Assembly: GCA_003427395.1 (NCBI GenBank)
Contig: BFEA01000963.1
Coordinates: 99,924 to 126,953 of the forward strand
From: Chara braunii
Lineage: Eukaryota > Streptophyta > Charophyceae > Charales > Characeae
Length of the DNA: 27,030 nucleotides
Direction of reading: 5' to 3'
The notes beneath the pieces were generated by a model. It saw only the letters and a list, made by a program, of their open reading frames with translations. It had not been told where the DNA came from and did no database searches. Both the position numbers and the translations under genes were made by a program. Position 1 is the stretch's first letter. Each line of letters opens with the position of its first letter. This document shows, one piece after another, positions 1-8,870 of the stretch.

Positions 1-60
<60 letters not shown>
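1..60. repeat. (AG)n microsatellite
   Basis: Thirty uninterrupted AG dinucleotides at the window edge, so the true tract may extend further left. No coding meaning. Confidence 0.98.
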
Positions 61-61
<1 letters not shown>

Positions 62-1052
62 AGCTGGCTGAGACATAGAGAGGGGAAGGCGGGGAGGGGC
101 GAAAGAGATGAGGAGAGGTCGGGATAGAGGACGACGGGGCCGGGATCAGGCTAAGCCAGTAGTTGTACCACTGATCTGTCAAACGAAAGACCTAGAGAAC
201 AAACCCGTGCACCTGTCTGGGCTAATTGCGAAGTTTCATAATGTGAGGAATACTCCCTACGCAAGAGTTTCGTAAACTCTGGATGCTATCCAAAGATGGG
301 CCTGAATGTTGTCACAATTTCGGTTAAATGCAGTCACGAAGTACCTTAGGCTAGTAGTACCTGGTTTTCGACTTCTCTTTTTTTGGGCGATTCGTGGCCC
401 GATCTATACATTTGAATGGGGATGTACATGTGACTTGTCTACTAGTCAAAAACTAGAATGTAAGCTTTATCCGGGGCCGAGGTCCCTCTAGCAAAGAGAA
501 TTGGATCGAGCTCATGACTATGGATGTGTTTTATGCAGAGATGCAGAAATTTAAAGCAGTTCAAGTTCAATCTTGATTTCCTGCACCTCTCCATAAACTC
601 GTCCAGATTCAGGCACTCAATCCGATCCTCTTTGCTAGTGGGACCACGCCCCACGAGGTACACTCTTCTTTTTCCGAAAGGGCGAGGGGAATTCAGATGT
701 ACATTCTTTTCTTTTTTTGTGACGGATCAGATATCCTTTTTTTCTTTTATCTCTCACTTTTTTTTTCCTTTTACTTTTTCACCCCCGAATATTTAACATT
801 GAATTTCTAGGCAAAGAAGATGTGTGTCTGCGAAGAAGTGATGAGGGAGAAATAAAAAGAAGAGCACACAAATATTTAACACTGAATTTCAAGCCAAAGA
901 AGACGTGTCTGCTTTTTGCCCAGAGAAGCGCTTTTTTTTTTTTTTTTTGTTCCTCCCACTGTGTATAAGCATTCCTTTTGTCCCTTCTTTCTTTTTTTTT
1001 CCGGAAAGGGCGACGACCTAGAGTTGGCATCATCGAGCGGACCGGCCCTAGG
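61..1052. other. Non-genic stretch with short direct repeats
   Basis: I see no supportable gene. Two loose direct repeats stand out. A segment starting AATATTTAACATTGAATTTC at 788 recurs at 871 (about 83 bp apart, roughly 85% alike over 45 bp). The motif TTTTCCGAAAGGGCGA near 669 recurs as TTTTCCGGAAAGGGCGA near 996. T-runs at 705-780 and 931-948 account for several short spurious reading frames. Confidence 0.6.
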
Positions 1053-1710
1053 TAACTCAGTCCGTACACCCAGGTACTGAGCTAGGGCAGTCCGTACACC
1101 CCCGTACTGAGCTAGAGCAGTCCGTACACCCCCGTATTTCGTTCATTTGGTTCCAGTGGAGTTCAAACCCCGGTCTGTATTTCAACAGTATGGGGTGTAC
1201 GGACTGAGCTAGGGCAGTCTATATTTCAACAGTACGGGGGTGTACGGACTGAGCTAGGGCAGCCCGTATTTCAACAGTACCTGCCCTAGCTCAGTAAGGG
1301 GGTGTACGGACTGCGCCAGGGCAGTCTGTATTTCAACAGGCTGAGTACGGGGGTGTACGGACTGAGCTAGGGCAGTCTGTATTTCAACAGTGCGGCGGTG
1401 TACGGACTGCCCTAGCTCAGTACAGGGGTGATCAGTGCGGGGGTGTACGGACTGTCAGTGAGCCAAGGCAGTCTGTATTTCAAGAGTATGGGGGTGTACG
1501 GACTGAGCTAGGGCAGTCTGTATTTCAACAGTACGAGGGTGTACGGACTGCCCTAGCTCAGTAGGGGGGTGTATGGACTGCCCTAGCTCAGTACGGGGGT
1601 GTATGGACTGAGCTAGGGCAGTCTGTATTTCAACAGTACGGGGGTGTACGGACTGCCCTGACTCAGTCTGTATTTCAACAGTACGGGTGTACGGACTGAG
1701 CTAGGGCAGT
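1053..1710. repeat. Minisatellite with a bidirectional 16-bp core
   Basis: Tandem array built on the core ACTGAGCTAGGGCAGT and its exact reverse complement ACTGCCCTAGCTCAGT. Forward cores lie near 1076, 1106, 1203, 1248, 1310 (variant), 1361, 1502, 1607 and 1695. Reverse cores lie near 1281, 1406, 1547, 1577 and 1652 (variant). After a forward core comes CTGTATTTCAACAGTACGGG then GGTGTACGG, giving a ~45-bp unit. After a reverse core the CTGTATTTCAAC part is absent, giving a ~30-bp unit. The first units (1053-1135) are inverted as a whole (CCGTACACCCCCGT instead of ACGGGGGTGTACGG). Confidence 0.95.
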
Positions 1711-1740
1711 TGGTAGCGTTACTTTTTACTTCCCTCCCCC

Positions 1741-1741
<1 letters not shown>

Positions 1742-1776
<35 letters not shown>
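1742..1776. repeat. Poly-C tract
   Basis: Thirty-five consecutive C residues directly after the minisatellite. The exact length is probably unreliable because homopolymers of this size are prone to sequencing and assembly error. Confidence 0.95.
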
Positions 1777-1778
<2 letters not shown>

Positions 1779-2240
1779 AAGTAAGCTACATTCTTCTCTC
1801 AATTTCACCTCACACTACCTACCTACTACTAGTACTATTATTTTGTCCGATGGTTTCAGACTTGTATCAAGACATTGATTGGCTTCTCAACACGACTGGG
1901 TTCATTACACACACCCGCAAACACACACAAAATTATCATATTTATGCAAAACTTTCATTTCTTTTAGTTATTCTTCTGCGTTCTCTGGTAAATTTTCCTG
2001 TGTTTTTCCCCTGTCTAAGTGAGAACCTTTAAGATATGCCAAATAGCCAGTGTAGTCTGGCGTGCCTGGAACAGTATTAGGGGCCTGCTGTGTCTGGGAT
2101 GTTCGTGTGTCTGTGCTCCCTGGTGATGAGTCACTGATGACAGACATTTATCAAAGAAACTCGCTAGCTCTCATGGTGGTGTGAACCTACAGTCCGTAGA
2201 GTTCTACTTCTGGTGTGAGTAGGTAATGATCTGCTTCGGT
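1777..2240. other. Non-genic stretch
   Basis: No gene, RNA or repeat is recognised. The sequence is moderately AT-rich and shows no codon structure, only short open frames. Confidence 0.5.
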
Positions 2241-2242
2241 CT

Positions 2243-2650
2243 GTACTGTTTGACTGGACCGCCTTGCCTGTGCTGCCTTGCTGCCTTGCTGCTCTTCCGT
2301 TTACATTTTGTGGTTCTCTTGTGGGCGCTGCCTTGTTGCTTGGCTGCTCTCTTGCTTGCTGTGTGTTCTGCCTCACTGCCTGGCTGCCCATCCACTTTGC
2401 TCCATATGGCATTGCCTGGCTGGCTCACTGCCTCACTGCCTTGTCGCCTTGTTACCTCACTGCCCCGCTTCCTGGTTGCCGTGTTACCTCTCATGCCTCA
2501 CTGCGTTGTTGCCTTGATGCCTTGATGCCTTGTTGCCTCCTTGCCTCGCGGCCTTGTTCCCTAGTCGTACCCACCCACCTCCCCGATGCCCTCCGGCCTA
2601 TGTGCTTCGCTGTTGCTTGCCCTCCACTGCCTTATGGCCTCCCCCTTGCC
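2243..2650. repeat. Degenerate GCCTTGCTGCC / TGCCTCACTGCC tandem tract
   Basis: Repeated 8-9 bp words of the type TTGCCTCAC, CTGCCTTG and TTGCTGCC fill about 400 bp. Because the unit leaves all frames largely open, several overlapping frames on both strands run through it. Their translations are low-complexity (Leu/Cys/Ala one way, Gln/Arg/Ser the other), which argues against a real protein. Confidence 0.8.
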
Positions 2651-2755
2651 CTGCTGATTGTAATGTCCGTTGCTGGTCGTCAGCCTATAACAGGGGCTAG
2701 AGGATATCATGACTCGAAACATCAATATGAGGATTCTGCAGATTGCAGAGGGTTC

Positions 2756-2802
2756 GGCCTCCTGATGAGCAGGCCAGTTCGACGAAACAGTCTGTCAGGA
2801 TC
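2756..2802 (+). ncRNA. Hammerhead-ribozyme-like motif, probably decayed
   Basis: Both conserved core blocks are present in order and spacing: CTGATGA at 2762-2768 and CGAAAC at 2783-2788, followed by a GTC cleavage triplet at 2794-2796. Stem III can form as ACA/TGT with a 3-nt loop (A2787-T2795 inward). Stem I is partial: GGCCT at 2756-2760 pairs with AGG-CC at 2797-2803 if a C and an AT are bulged. Stem II (2769-2783) is poor, with the closing G-C pair followed by two mismatches. Hammerheads with a very short stem III are known from Penelope-like retroelements and retrozymes, but no such element was seen nearby. A competing hairpin, GGCCT with AGGCC at 2771-2775, could explain part of the pattern. 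If it is a ribozyme, it is probably inactive. Confidence 0.35.
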
Positions 2803-2970
2803 CTTGTTCTTGTTCTTAAATTTTTACTTTATTTTTCTACCTTGTCTCTTATGATGCTATCCTGGGCTGGATGGTCTCTTTGTGATGCTGTCTTAGGCTA
2901 CCACTGATACTCTAATGCAGATATGTCATCAATGTCCATGTGACCCTGCTCAGCTTAGTGCAGCATGCTC

Positions 2971-3034
2971 CATACATACATACAGACATACATACATACA
3001 TACATACATACATACATGCATACAGACATACATA
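2971..3034. repeat. (CATA)n microsatellite
   Basis: Tetranucleotide CATA/TACA repeats with two CAGACATA interruptions and one CATG variant. Confidence 0.95.
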
Positions 3035-4074
3035 ATGCCATGATAATGGATAGCTGTTGATGATTGCACCATTAGTAGTAATATCCTTTTCCTTTTCAAA
3101 AGGTATTCTTTATATACTATGTTTGCACATAAATGATGTGTGCAGCATTAGTGGAACTGATGTGTGTGTTGGTGTTGCCTGTGTGTGGCTCTGCTGTGTC
3201 ACCTCAGTTCGTGGAGACCGACAGACAGTATTCCCTGGTGGAACAGGAAGCTGCTCTCTTTTTTTATTTGTTTTCTTTTTTTTTGGGGGGCTTTGTTTTG
3301 TGCTGTCTCCTGGGCCAGGGATGACGAGCATGGATTGAAGAGACCTTCTTTCCCCAAACACAATGCACCCTCATCGTCACTGCATCGGACTGGGAAGATA
3401 CCTACAAGGAAAGACAATGCCACCCAATTGCAAAAGAAACGAAAGCACTTGCAAAGAGATAGAGACCAAAGAAGAAGGCAGACGTGCACTCAGACAGGCA
3501 CCGGACCGGCAAGCATGCACACACACACACACAGACTTAAAAAAACCAGCAGAATGCGGGAATCTCAGCAAGGCATACATTCCAGCGGCAGAACTCGGAA
3601 ATCAGCAGTGTTCTCAGTCCGTGTTTTGGCGGGTCATTACACACTTGTCTTTTTTAAAATAAAAACATGGATCGAAGAACAGAAAACAGAAAATATGATT
3701 CAAATGTATATCACATTTTCATCAATAATGTGTCAAATTTGAATGCACAACAATATTACCGGTCTGGTAGGAATGCACCTTTCCATCATCTCATCCAGGT
3801 GCTTGCGCAGGTCATGCCGTTGGCAATCTGCACATGCACATGCTTCGTACCTGGCTATTTGTGGGGTTTTCAATCTGGACCAGTATTTGTTCGTGCATCT
3901 TCTTCTTCTTTTCTTCTTCTTCTTTTTTAATAACCATGAACATCATCTTTTTCTTTTCTAAAGCAAACATAATAAACGTATGAAAAGTTCTATGTACTAT
4001 GAAGTTATGAACACATGTTTACATCTTTGCGTTTCATTTGCAAATTTCCGTACAAAATTACTACTACAAATGTG
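3035..4074. other. Non-genic stretch with small simple repeats
   Basis: No gene can be supported. Simple sequence includes T/G runs around 3260-3292, a short (AC)n at 3518-3531 and a TTC/TTCT run at 3898-3930. A fragment after a pyrimidine-rich stretch and CAG at 3207 could look like an exon start, but it has no convincing donor site. Confidence 0.5.
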
Positions 4075-4204
4075 TAATTACCATACTTGCAAGCGGACGG
4101 ACGGAACGAGCGTCCGGTCCGGTCCGCTTTGCCGCATGCGGCACCCTCCCCCCGGACCGGACGGACCCGGACCGGACCGGACCGGACCGGACTGGACGGG
4201 GCCA

Positions 4205-4236
<32 letters not shown>

Positions 4237-4342
4237 TAACTGGTCGTCGGGCACACATTCGTGCGCCGCGCGGGTCTGGTCCGACGGTCCGCCGCACGTG
4301 CGGAACCGCGCGGACGGCATCCGCTTGCAAGTATGGTAATTA
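4075..4342. mobile_element. MITE-like foldback element with perfect 23-bp terminal inverted repeats
   Basis: The left end, TAATTACCATACTTGC continuing AAGCGGA (4075-4097), is the exact reverse complement of the right end (4320-4342). TAATTA is its own reverse complement. The outer 6 bp may therefore be either part of the inverted repeat or a TAATTA target duplication around a 17-bp repeat starting CCATACTTGC. The 268-bp interior is far more GC-rich than its AT-rich flanks and carries (GGACC)n units at ~4155-4193, a 22-G run at 4215-4236, and further subterminal inverted segments (CCGCATGCGG near 4131, CCGCACGTGCGG near 4292). It has no coding capacity, so it would depend on a transposase elsewhere. 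The superfamily is undetermined; a TA-type or PIF/Tc1-like target is possible. Confidence 0.8.
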
Positions 4343-4507
4343 ATAATTATGATTGTCAATGAGTTGAATAAGTCCATAATTCTATCAGTATATATTATGA
4401 AGTCCAGTTTTAATTTTAACGATGCGTTGAAGAGCCACATCATGATGTTGTTTCACAAAGCTCAGCAGCATGCCCATTTTTTTTTCTGCTTCATCTTCTG
4501 TTTGCAG

Positions 4508-4588
4508 AGCCTGGAAGATGATGAAGTGACCCCCTTAGACAGCTGGGATATGGTGATAACCATGGGATGCATGCAGATGCAGTGTGGG
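4508..4588 (+). CDS. Possible internal exon of an unidentified host gene
   Basis: A pyrimidine-rich stretch ending TTCTGTTTGCAG (acceptor, AG at 4506-4507) is followed by 81 bp, exactly 27 codons open in phase 0. A GTAAAGT donor begins at 4589. The predicted peptide begins [16 protein letters not shown], an acidic and non-repetitive composition unlike the low-complexity frames around it. I do not recognise the protein. It could belong with the phase-compatible candidate last exon at 10798-10932, which would imply a 6.2-kb intron holding the U6 pseudogene and Ty3/gypsy relic. That link is inference. Splice-like signals also occur by chance in a window of this size, so confidence is low. Confidence 0.25.
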
Positions 4589-4612
4589 GTAAAGTTGCAA
4601 CACTGGTGTCCT

Positions 4613-4703
4613 TCTTCCCTTTCCTTTCCTTTCCTTTCCCTTTTCTTTCCCTTTTCTTTCCCTTCTCTTTGAAGTTCCGTTCTCCTTCCGTTCTCCTTCC
4701 GTT
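4613..4703. repeat. Pyrimidine tract with CCTTT and CCGTTCTCCTT repeats
   Basis: TTCCTTTCC-type units pass into CCGTTCTCCTT repeats. The word CTCTTTGAAGTTCC occurs at 4665-4678, just before the same word serves as a target duplication at 4704, so the target DNA was itself repetitive. Confidence 0.85.
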
Positions 4704-4792
4704 CTCTTTGAAGTTCCCTTTTTTTTTTTTTTTTATATATATATAATTTGGACCATTTCTCGATTTATGCGTGTCATCCTTGCGCAGGGGCC

Positions 4793-4824
<32 letters not shown>

Positions 4825-4859
4825 ACAGATGTTCCGAAGGACCTCTTTGAAGTTCCCTT
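4704..4859 (-). mobile_element. Retroposed unit: target duplications, poly(A) tail and U6 copy
   Basis: The 17-bp word CTCTTTGAAGTTCCCTT is present at both 4704-4720 and 4843-4859. Between the copies, read on the minus strand, lie a U6-like sequence and then an A-rich tail (T-run at 4721-4734 with TATATATATA on the plus strand). Full-length RNA copy, 3' poly(A) and a long target duplication are the marks of LINE-type target-primed reverse transcription. A third partial copy of the word at 4665-4678 means some of the duplication could pre-date the insertion, but its exact placement at both boundaries favours retroposition. Confidence 0.8.
4747..4842 (-). pseudogene. U6: U6 spliceosomal snRNA retropseudogene
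   Basis: Read on the minus strand from 4842, the sequence has the U6 landmarks in order. They are a 5' stem-loop with the UUCG loop (GTCCTTCGGAAC), the block AAAATTGGAACGATACAGAG, the ACAGAGA box at the 5' splice-site interaction region, AGCATGGCCCCTGCGCAAGG (U4-pairing and internal stem-loop region), GATGACACGC and the plant-type 3' part ATCGAGAAATGGTCC. The length of about 96 nt is close to the usual 100-105 nt. Two features argue that it is not transcribed. There is no Pol III T-run terminator after AAATT, only an A-rich tail. The upstream flank is a polypurine stretch with no TATA box near -25 and no plant upstream sequence element. The 5' stem also has a mismatch. Target duplications flank it, so it is best called a processed pseudogene. 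Confidence 0.9.
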
Positions 4860-5435
4860 CTCCTTTCCTTTTCTTTCCATTCTCCTTTCCTTTTTCTTTC
4901 CCTTCTCCTTCCCTTTTCCTTCCCTTCTCTTCTCTTCTCCTCCGTCGGATGCTTTGGCATCTCGTCCCGATCACATCCCTTCCCTTGCCTTGCCTTCTTT
5001 GCCGTGGCAACTCTTTTTCCCAACACATTCTCAACACATCAAAGCCCTCGGTGCAGCAGAGGTTTAATGCTGGGTCACAATGGGCTAATAATCCAAGTCC
5101 CACTCAGAGTCCCATGCTGATTCCCACTCTGCGGTCCACTCTGAGAGTCTGAGAGTCTGAGTCCAAATCTGAAGCCCAGTCTGATTCTGAGCCTCAAGCC
5201 GAGGCTTATTTGAGGCTTATGGAATGAACGTCACAAGATTCAACTTAGAATACAAATTGCAAATTGAGAGCAATCAGATGAAGTTCACATGAACTTGAGT
5301 GATATCCATGAACAGTGCAAATTCAAAGGTCCACTGAAAAGTGCAATAATATACAATTGAAAAAGTTCGAGAATAAGCGTTTGAACTGCTGCAACAAGCA
5401 GGTATGTACCCAACTTCCTCCTCCTTTGGCTGCTT

Positions 5436-5439
<4 letters not shown>
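4860..5439. other. Pyrimidine tract, then non-genic DNA with CTGAG-rich short repeats
   Basis: 4860-4945 is a CCTTTTC-type pyrimidine tract. 5096-5200 contains imperfect repeats of GAGTCTGAG and CCACTCTGA type. No gene is supported. Confidence 0.6.

Positions 5440-5504
<65 letters not shown>
5440..5504. repeat. (CT)n microsatellite
   Basis: About 32 CT units. Reading frames across it translate as Ser-Leu repeats and are spurious. Confidence 0.98.
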
Positions 5505-5507
<3 letters not shown>

Positions 5508-6151
5508 GATAGTCTACTTCTCTCTCTTTCTCTCTTGCAATGTTCTTCGCTCAGTGTCCCTCACGCATTGTTTTCTCTCTCGACGTCCTAGATATACCCT
5601 GAATGCTACTATAGTGTGCCTTGCTGATCTTGGGGGGCTATGGCCGCTGGGGAACCTCTCCCCTCTCACCTGGCTATGGCTGACTGTAGCAGCTAGGCGC
5701 TGCGCACTTCTCTCCCTTACGCTCCTTCTTCATCCAGGTCGCTTGATCACACATTGTCAAGCTCTTGCAGCGCTTCCACAATTCTGCGAAATAAACAACT
5801 GAATGCCTTTCGAAACTGTAGCCCAAAATATGTAGTTGCAGTGGGCTGTTTGTGCCTGCTTCAATCGGTCCCAGCCTCCTGTGGCCTCTGCCTTTGCCAT
5901 ATTGCCATTTTGGGAAAATTCCCGACTCTCATTGGGAGGCTGCAGCTGCAAAATTGAACTTTAGGGACTTGACTAGTTTGCAGGTACTGTAGCTGCCTAC
6001 CGACGATCTCATACTACAGACCCTAGGCCTACCCCTGCCGGTACTGTAGCCTACCGGATTAACTGGGACCAGGACCTTTGGGGACTAACTGTGTGAAATC
6101 CTTTCACTCCCACGGGCCTAATTTTGAGGTCCTCCGAGAAAGATTCAATGT
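5505..6151. other. Non-genic stretch; possible 3' flank of element 2
   Basis: No gene is supported. It lies downstream (on the minus strand) of the Ty3/gypsy chromodomain relic and may include its 3' untranslated region or LTR, but I could not define LTR ends. A short direct repeat, GGTACTGTAGC followed by CCTACCG, occurs near 5983 and 6040. Confidence 0.45.
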
Positions 6152-6360
6152 TCACCTGTCTGTAATGTTATCTTCTATCCTAGTAGCAAGCTCATAGTAA
6201 GACACAATATGAGGTGCAGTTTCCATCAGCTCATCTTTAGTGTACCATCAGTCATCTTCCGGTTCTTGATAGACAAACCTGACAATCACTTTAAAGTACC
6301 GCAGTTGTCTACCCCTTCTCCCCGTTCGGTATACATCTTCTTCTATGATACGGTCAATGT
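6152..6360 (-). pseudogene. Ty3/gypsy pol C-terminal chromodomain-like tail (element 2)
   Basis: Minus-strand translation gives a chromodomain-like C terminus that continues directly from the integrase fragment once the 6361-7508 insertion is discounted. It has an RIIEEDV start, a GRRGRQLRYFKV strand where a chromodomain normally carries its YLVKW-type segment, then EPEDD and WYTKDELMETAPHIV before a terminal stop at 6152-6154. A TGA at 6248-6250 interrupts it where a tryptophan would fit. The aromatic cage is only partly recognisable, so this may be a divergent chromodomain. In Ty3/gypsy chromoviruses such a tail helps direct integration to particular chromatin. The copy is non-functional. 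Confidence 0.6.
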
Positions 6361-6884
6361 TGCATACTCGTGAAACACAGTCATAAGCATGGCGCTGATT
6401 CGCAGAACCGGCCAGATAATACAGAGTTGATACAAATACAGCGGAAGAGTTGATACCCATGGACTGACTCTGACCTGACTCGGACTGCAATCGAACACTC
6501 TCAATCATACATCGGGGGTGTGAAAGCCCTGGCCGTAGACATAGATGAAGGCCAGGATCTGAGATCATCCACGGACGAATGGAGGGAGGAGAGAGACGAA
6601 AGGAGGAGGAGAGGGAAGATGACGTCAACTCAATGTTTCCAAAGATAGTATCTTGAAATGTCAGAAGTGACGACAATCCGAAATGTCGCGAATAACATGT
6701 CTCACAATGTCTCAGATATCGATCTCACAATGTCAAGTACATCTCCAGAAGGAAGATGAAATCAGATCCCCAAGTCGCTGTCGCCGTTCCCAATGTTATC
6801 AGAATCCGTAACCATCCTTCATACTCATAATAGTCCCGTAGGAGAACTCAGAAGTAGGCTTAGACTGAGAAGGTAGGAGGAGAG

Positions 6885-6973
<89 letters not shown>

Positions 6974-7508
6974 AGGGGGGTTGAGGAACAGAGGGAGCGA
7001 AAGGCGAAGCCTTCCTCCCGGGTACCTGAACCGGTAGCTATGGCGCGGCAGGGCCGCTGCACTGTTCCTTCTCGCCGCTGCGCTCGTCGTCGCCTCGCTG
7101 CTCGCGCTAACGCTGCTGCGCTGCGCTAATCTCCCTAACGCTGCAAGGCTGCGCTAATCCTGAAGACTAACCCAACCGTACTAACCTCTAACCCCCTGCT
7201 GAGGCTGGTACCCAGCCTTTTGTAGTGCTGGGCCGGCCTCCTACCTGCTGGTACCTACCGGCCTGGACCGTTGATCTGAATCAACGGACTTGGTGCCTAA
7301 ACTTGGCAGCCTCTGAAACTGCGCCGCCGGTAGGTCCTATGCTGGACCGGTACCGGCCTGGTGGCCGTTGGCCCGGGCCTCTGCCTGAACCGTCGTGCCC
7401 CTGGCCTACCTGGGCCTCATCTGAACCGTCGTTCCCCTTAGGCCTACCCTGCCTACCTGGAACCGGGCCCTAACTGGGGCCCGTGTGGCTCAGAATGCCA
7501 CACTGTCA
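6361..7508. mobile_element. 1,148-bp insertion with 8-bp target duplication, TG...CA ends
   Basis: GTCAATGT occurs at 6353-6360 and again at 7509-7516. Removing 6361-7516 joins the two flanks in frame into a normal Ty3/gypsy integrase-to-chromodomain junction (GRYDID followed by RII on the minus strand), so the boundaries are defined at base level. The insert begins TGCATACTCG and ends ACACTGTCA, the TG...CA form of LTR ends. I see no convincing terminal inverted repeat and no coding region. A solo LTR fits the ends, but 8 bp is longer than the usual 4-6 bp LTR duplication. 8 bp is typical of hAT elements, whose ends differ. Class is unresolved. It contains an (AG)n tract at 6887-6972. Confidence 0.75.
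6887..6972. repeat. (AG)n microsatellite inside the insertion
   Basis: About 43 AG units; long Ser-Leu frames on the minus strand through it are spurious. Confidence 0.98.
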
Positions 7509-8870
7509 GTCAATGTCGTAACGTCCATCCATATCCATATCAGGAGGGATCACGGGTCTGCGTGAATGGAACCTATCGTTAATAACATAAGGCAGCAGCT
7601 TAGATGCATGGAATACCGGGTACGTGTGCAGATGCAACGGGATTATATCGATGGTGTAACTTAAAGAGGGACCGTCTGCATCGCCAATGACATCTAGAAC
7701 CTCCGCGACCCTCTATCAACAGGTAACAACTTCTGAGAACATTCTCCCCCGGGAATGAACTCCTTTGACTTAAACCGGACAAGATCTCCAACAGCAAACG
7801 TCGACGGTCTACGGTGCTTATTTGTCTGTTCTACCATCTGATGTTGGGCCTTCTGGATGTTCTCAACAACTTTTTGTATCTCCTTCTCGTAGTGAACTGC
7901 AAATTTTCTTGTGCCCTATGGTAGTCTCTGATTCTGATTCGGATTCAGGCAGTCTATCGGTCGTCGGGGATGCCATCCCTTGTGCAACTCATTCGGTGTA
8001 CGGCTACCGTCTTCACCCGAATAGAACCCCCGGCCATTATAGCTGTATTCGGGGCATTGCCAACTGTCAGTCCAGATATGGCGATAATCACCGGGCGTTC
8101 TATTGGGGTGAAGACAGTAGTTGCTAGATGCACAACGTTGTTATCGGCACTAGCTACCTTAGGTAGAAGCTCGTCCCAGTCTACCTGATCTGACCTAACA
8201 TACATGCGAAGAACTTGCTGTTACAATAGCAGTTTGTTCATCTGCTTTGTCTGTCCGTTTGTCTCTGGATGTCTGCCTGATGACATGGTTAGTCTAGACC
8301 CGTCGACTTTCATCAACTGTTGCCAGTGCTCGTCAGTGAACCGCATGACACTGTCTCTATCATTAACGATGGTCAATGGGTGTCCATACTCAACAACCCA
8401 ACGATCAAAGAATTTACGAATAACAAAATCTGTTTATGCCTCAGCGGGCAAAGGAACGAAACAACAAACTTACTAAACCTATCGACTATAACCATCACTT
8501 GAGTTTTCCCACTCTGACTCTTGATCTTAGTGTCTATGAATACTATAGAGACCGAGTCCCCAGGGCCCGACGGTATAGGGAGCGGTTTCAATTGTAGTCC
8601 TAGAGGTGGCTGCATGGGTTCCGCTGACACATTTTGCAGCCCTGAATGCACAGGACACAGTCCTGTTTCATGTCAGTCGACGTGTAGGACCTAGTAAGGA
8701 GGTTAGCGTACGTCTTCCTCCACCCAAAGTGTCCTTCCGAATCGTGCCATTCCCCTGGACCAGGTACGGCCTTGCGGATTTCCACGCTGCTCGACACGCA
8801 CAGCCTGTCCTCCCTATCGCCGCTATCGGTCTTCTCAAACAGCACTCTATAGTGACTGTCTCAGCACTTC
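7509..8870 (-). pseudogene. Ty3/gypsy integrase fragment (element 2), several frameshifts and stops
   Basis: Integrase inserts retroelement cDNA into the genome. Reading the minus strand from ~8870 downward, spread over more than one frame, are the following. An HHCC zinc-binding region (GEWHDSEGHFGW ... CIQGCKMCQRN) lies at ~8770-8620. The first part of the catalytic core (LPIPSGPGDSVSIVFID, IVDRFSKF) lies at ~8590-8450, and the second Asp in IVNDRD at ~8360. A region equivalent to the third catalytic residue reads ETNGQTKQMN, with Lys where Glu is expected. VDWDELLPKV follows at ~8170. The C-terminal barrel (VGDLVRFKSKEF, KLLPYVINDRF) runs to GRYDID at 7509. RT and RNase H are absent upstream, so the copy is truncated at its 5' side. 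The lost Glu, stops and frameshifts make it inactive. Confidence 0.85.

Noticed and set aside
1053-1710. CRISPR array
   Set aside because: The units vary, the 'spacers' are themselves repeated, the core occurs in both orientations, and the setting is eukaryotic.
3207-3245. Exon-like start encoding FVETDRQYSLVEQEA after a CAG
   Set aside because: No convincing GT donor follows, and it runs straight into T/G-rich simple sequence.
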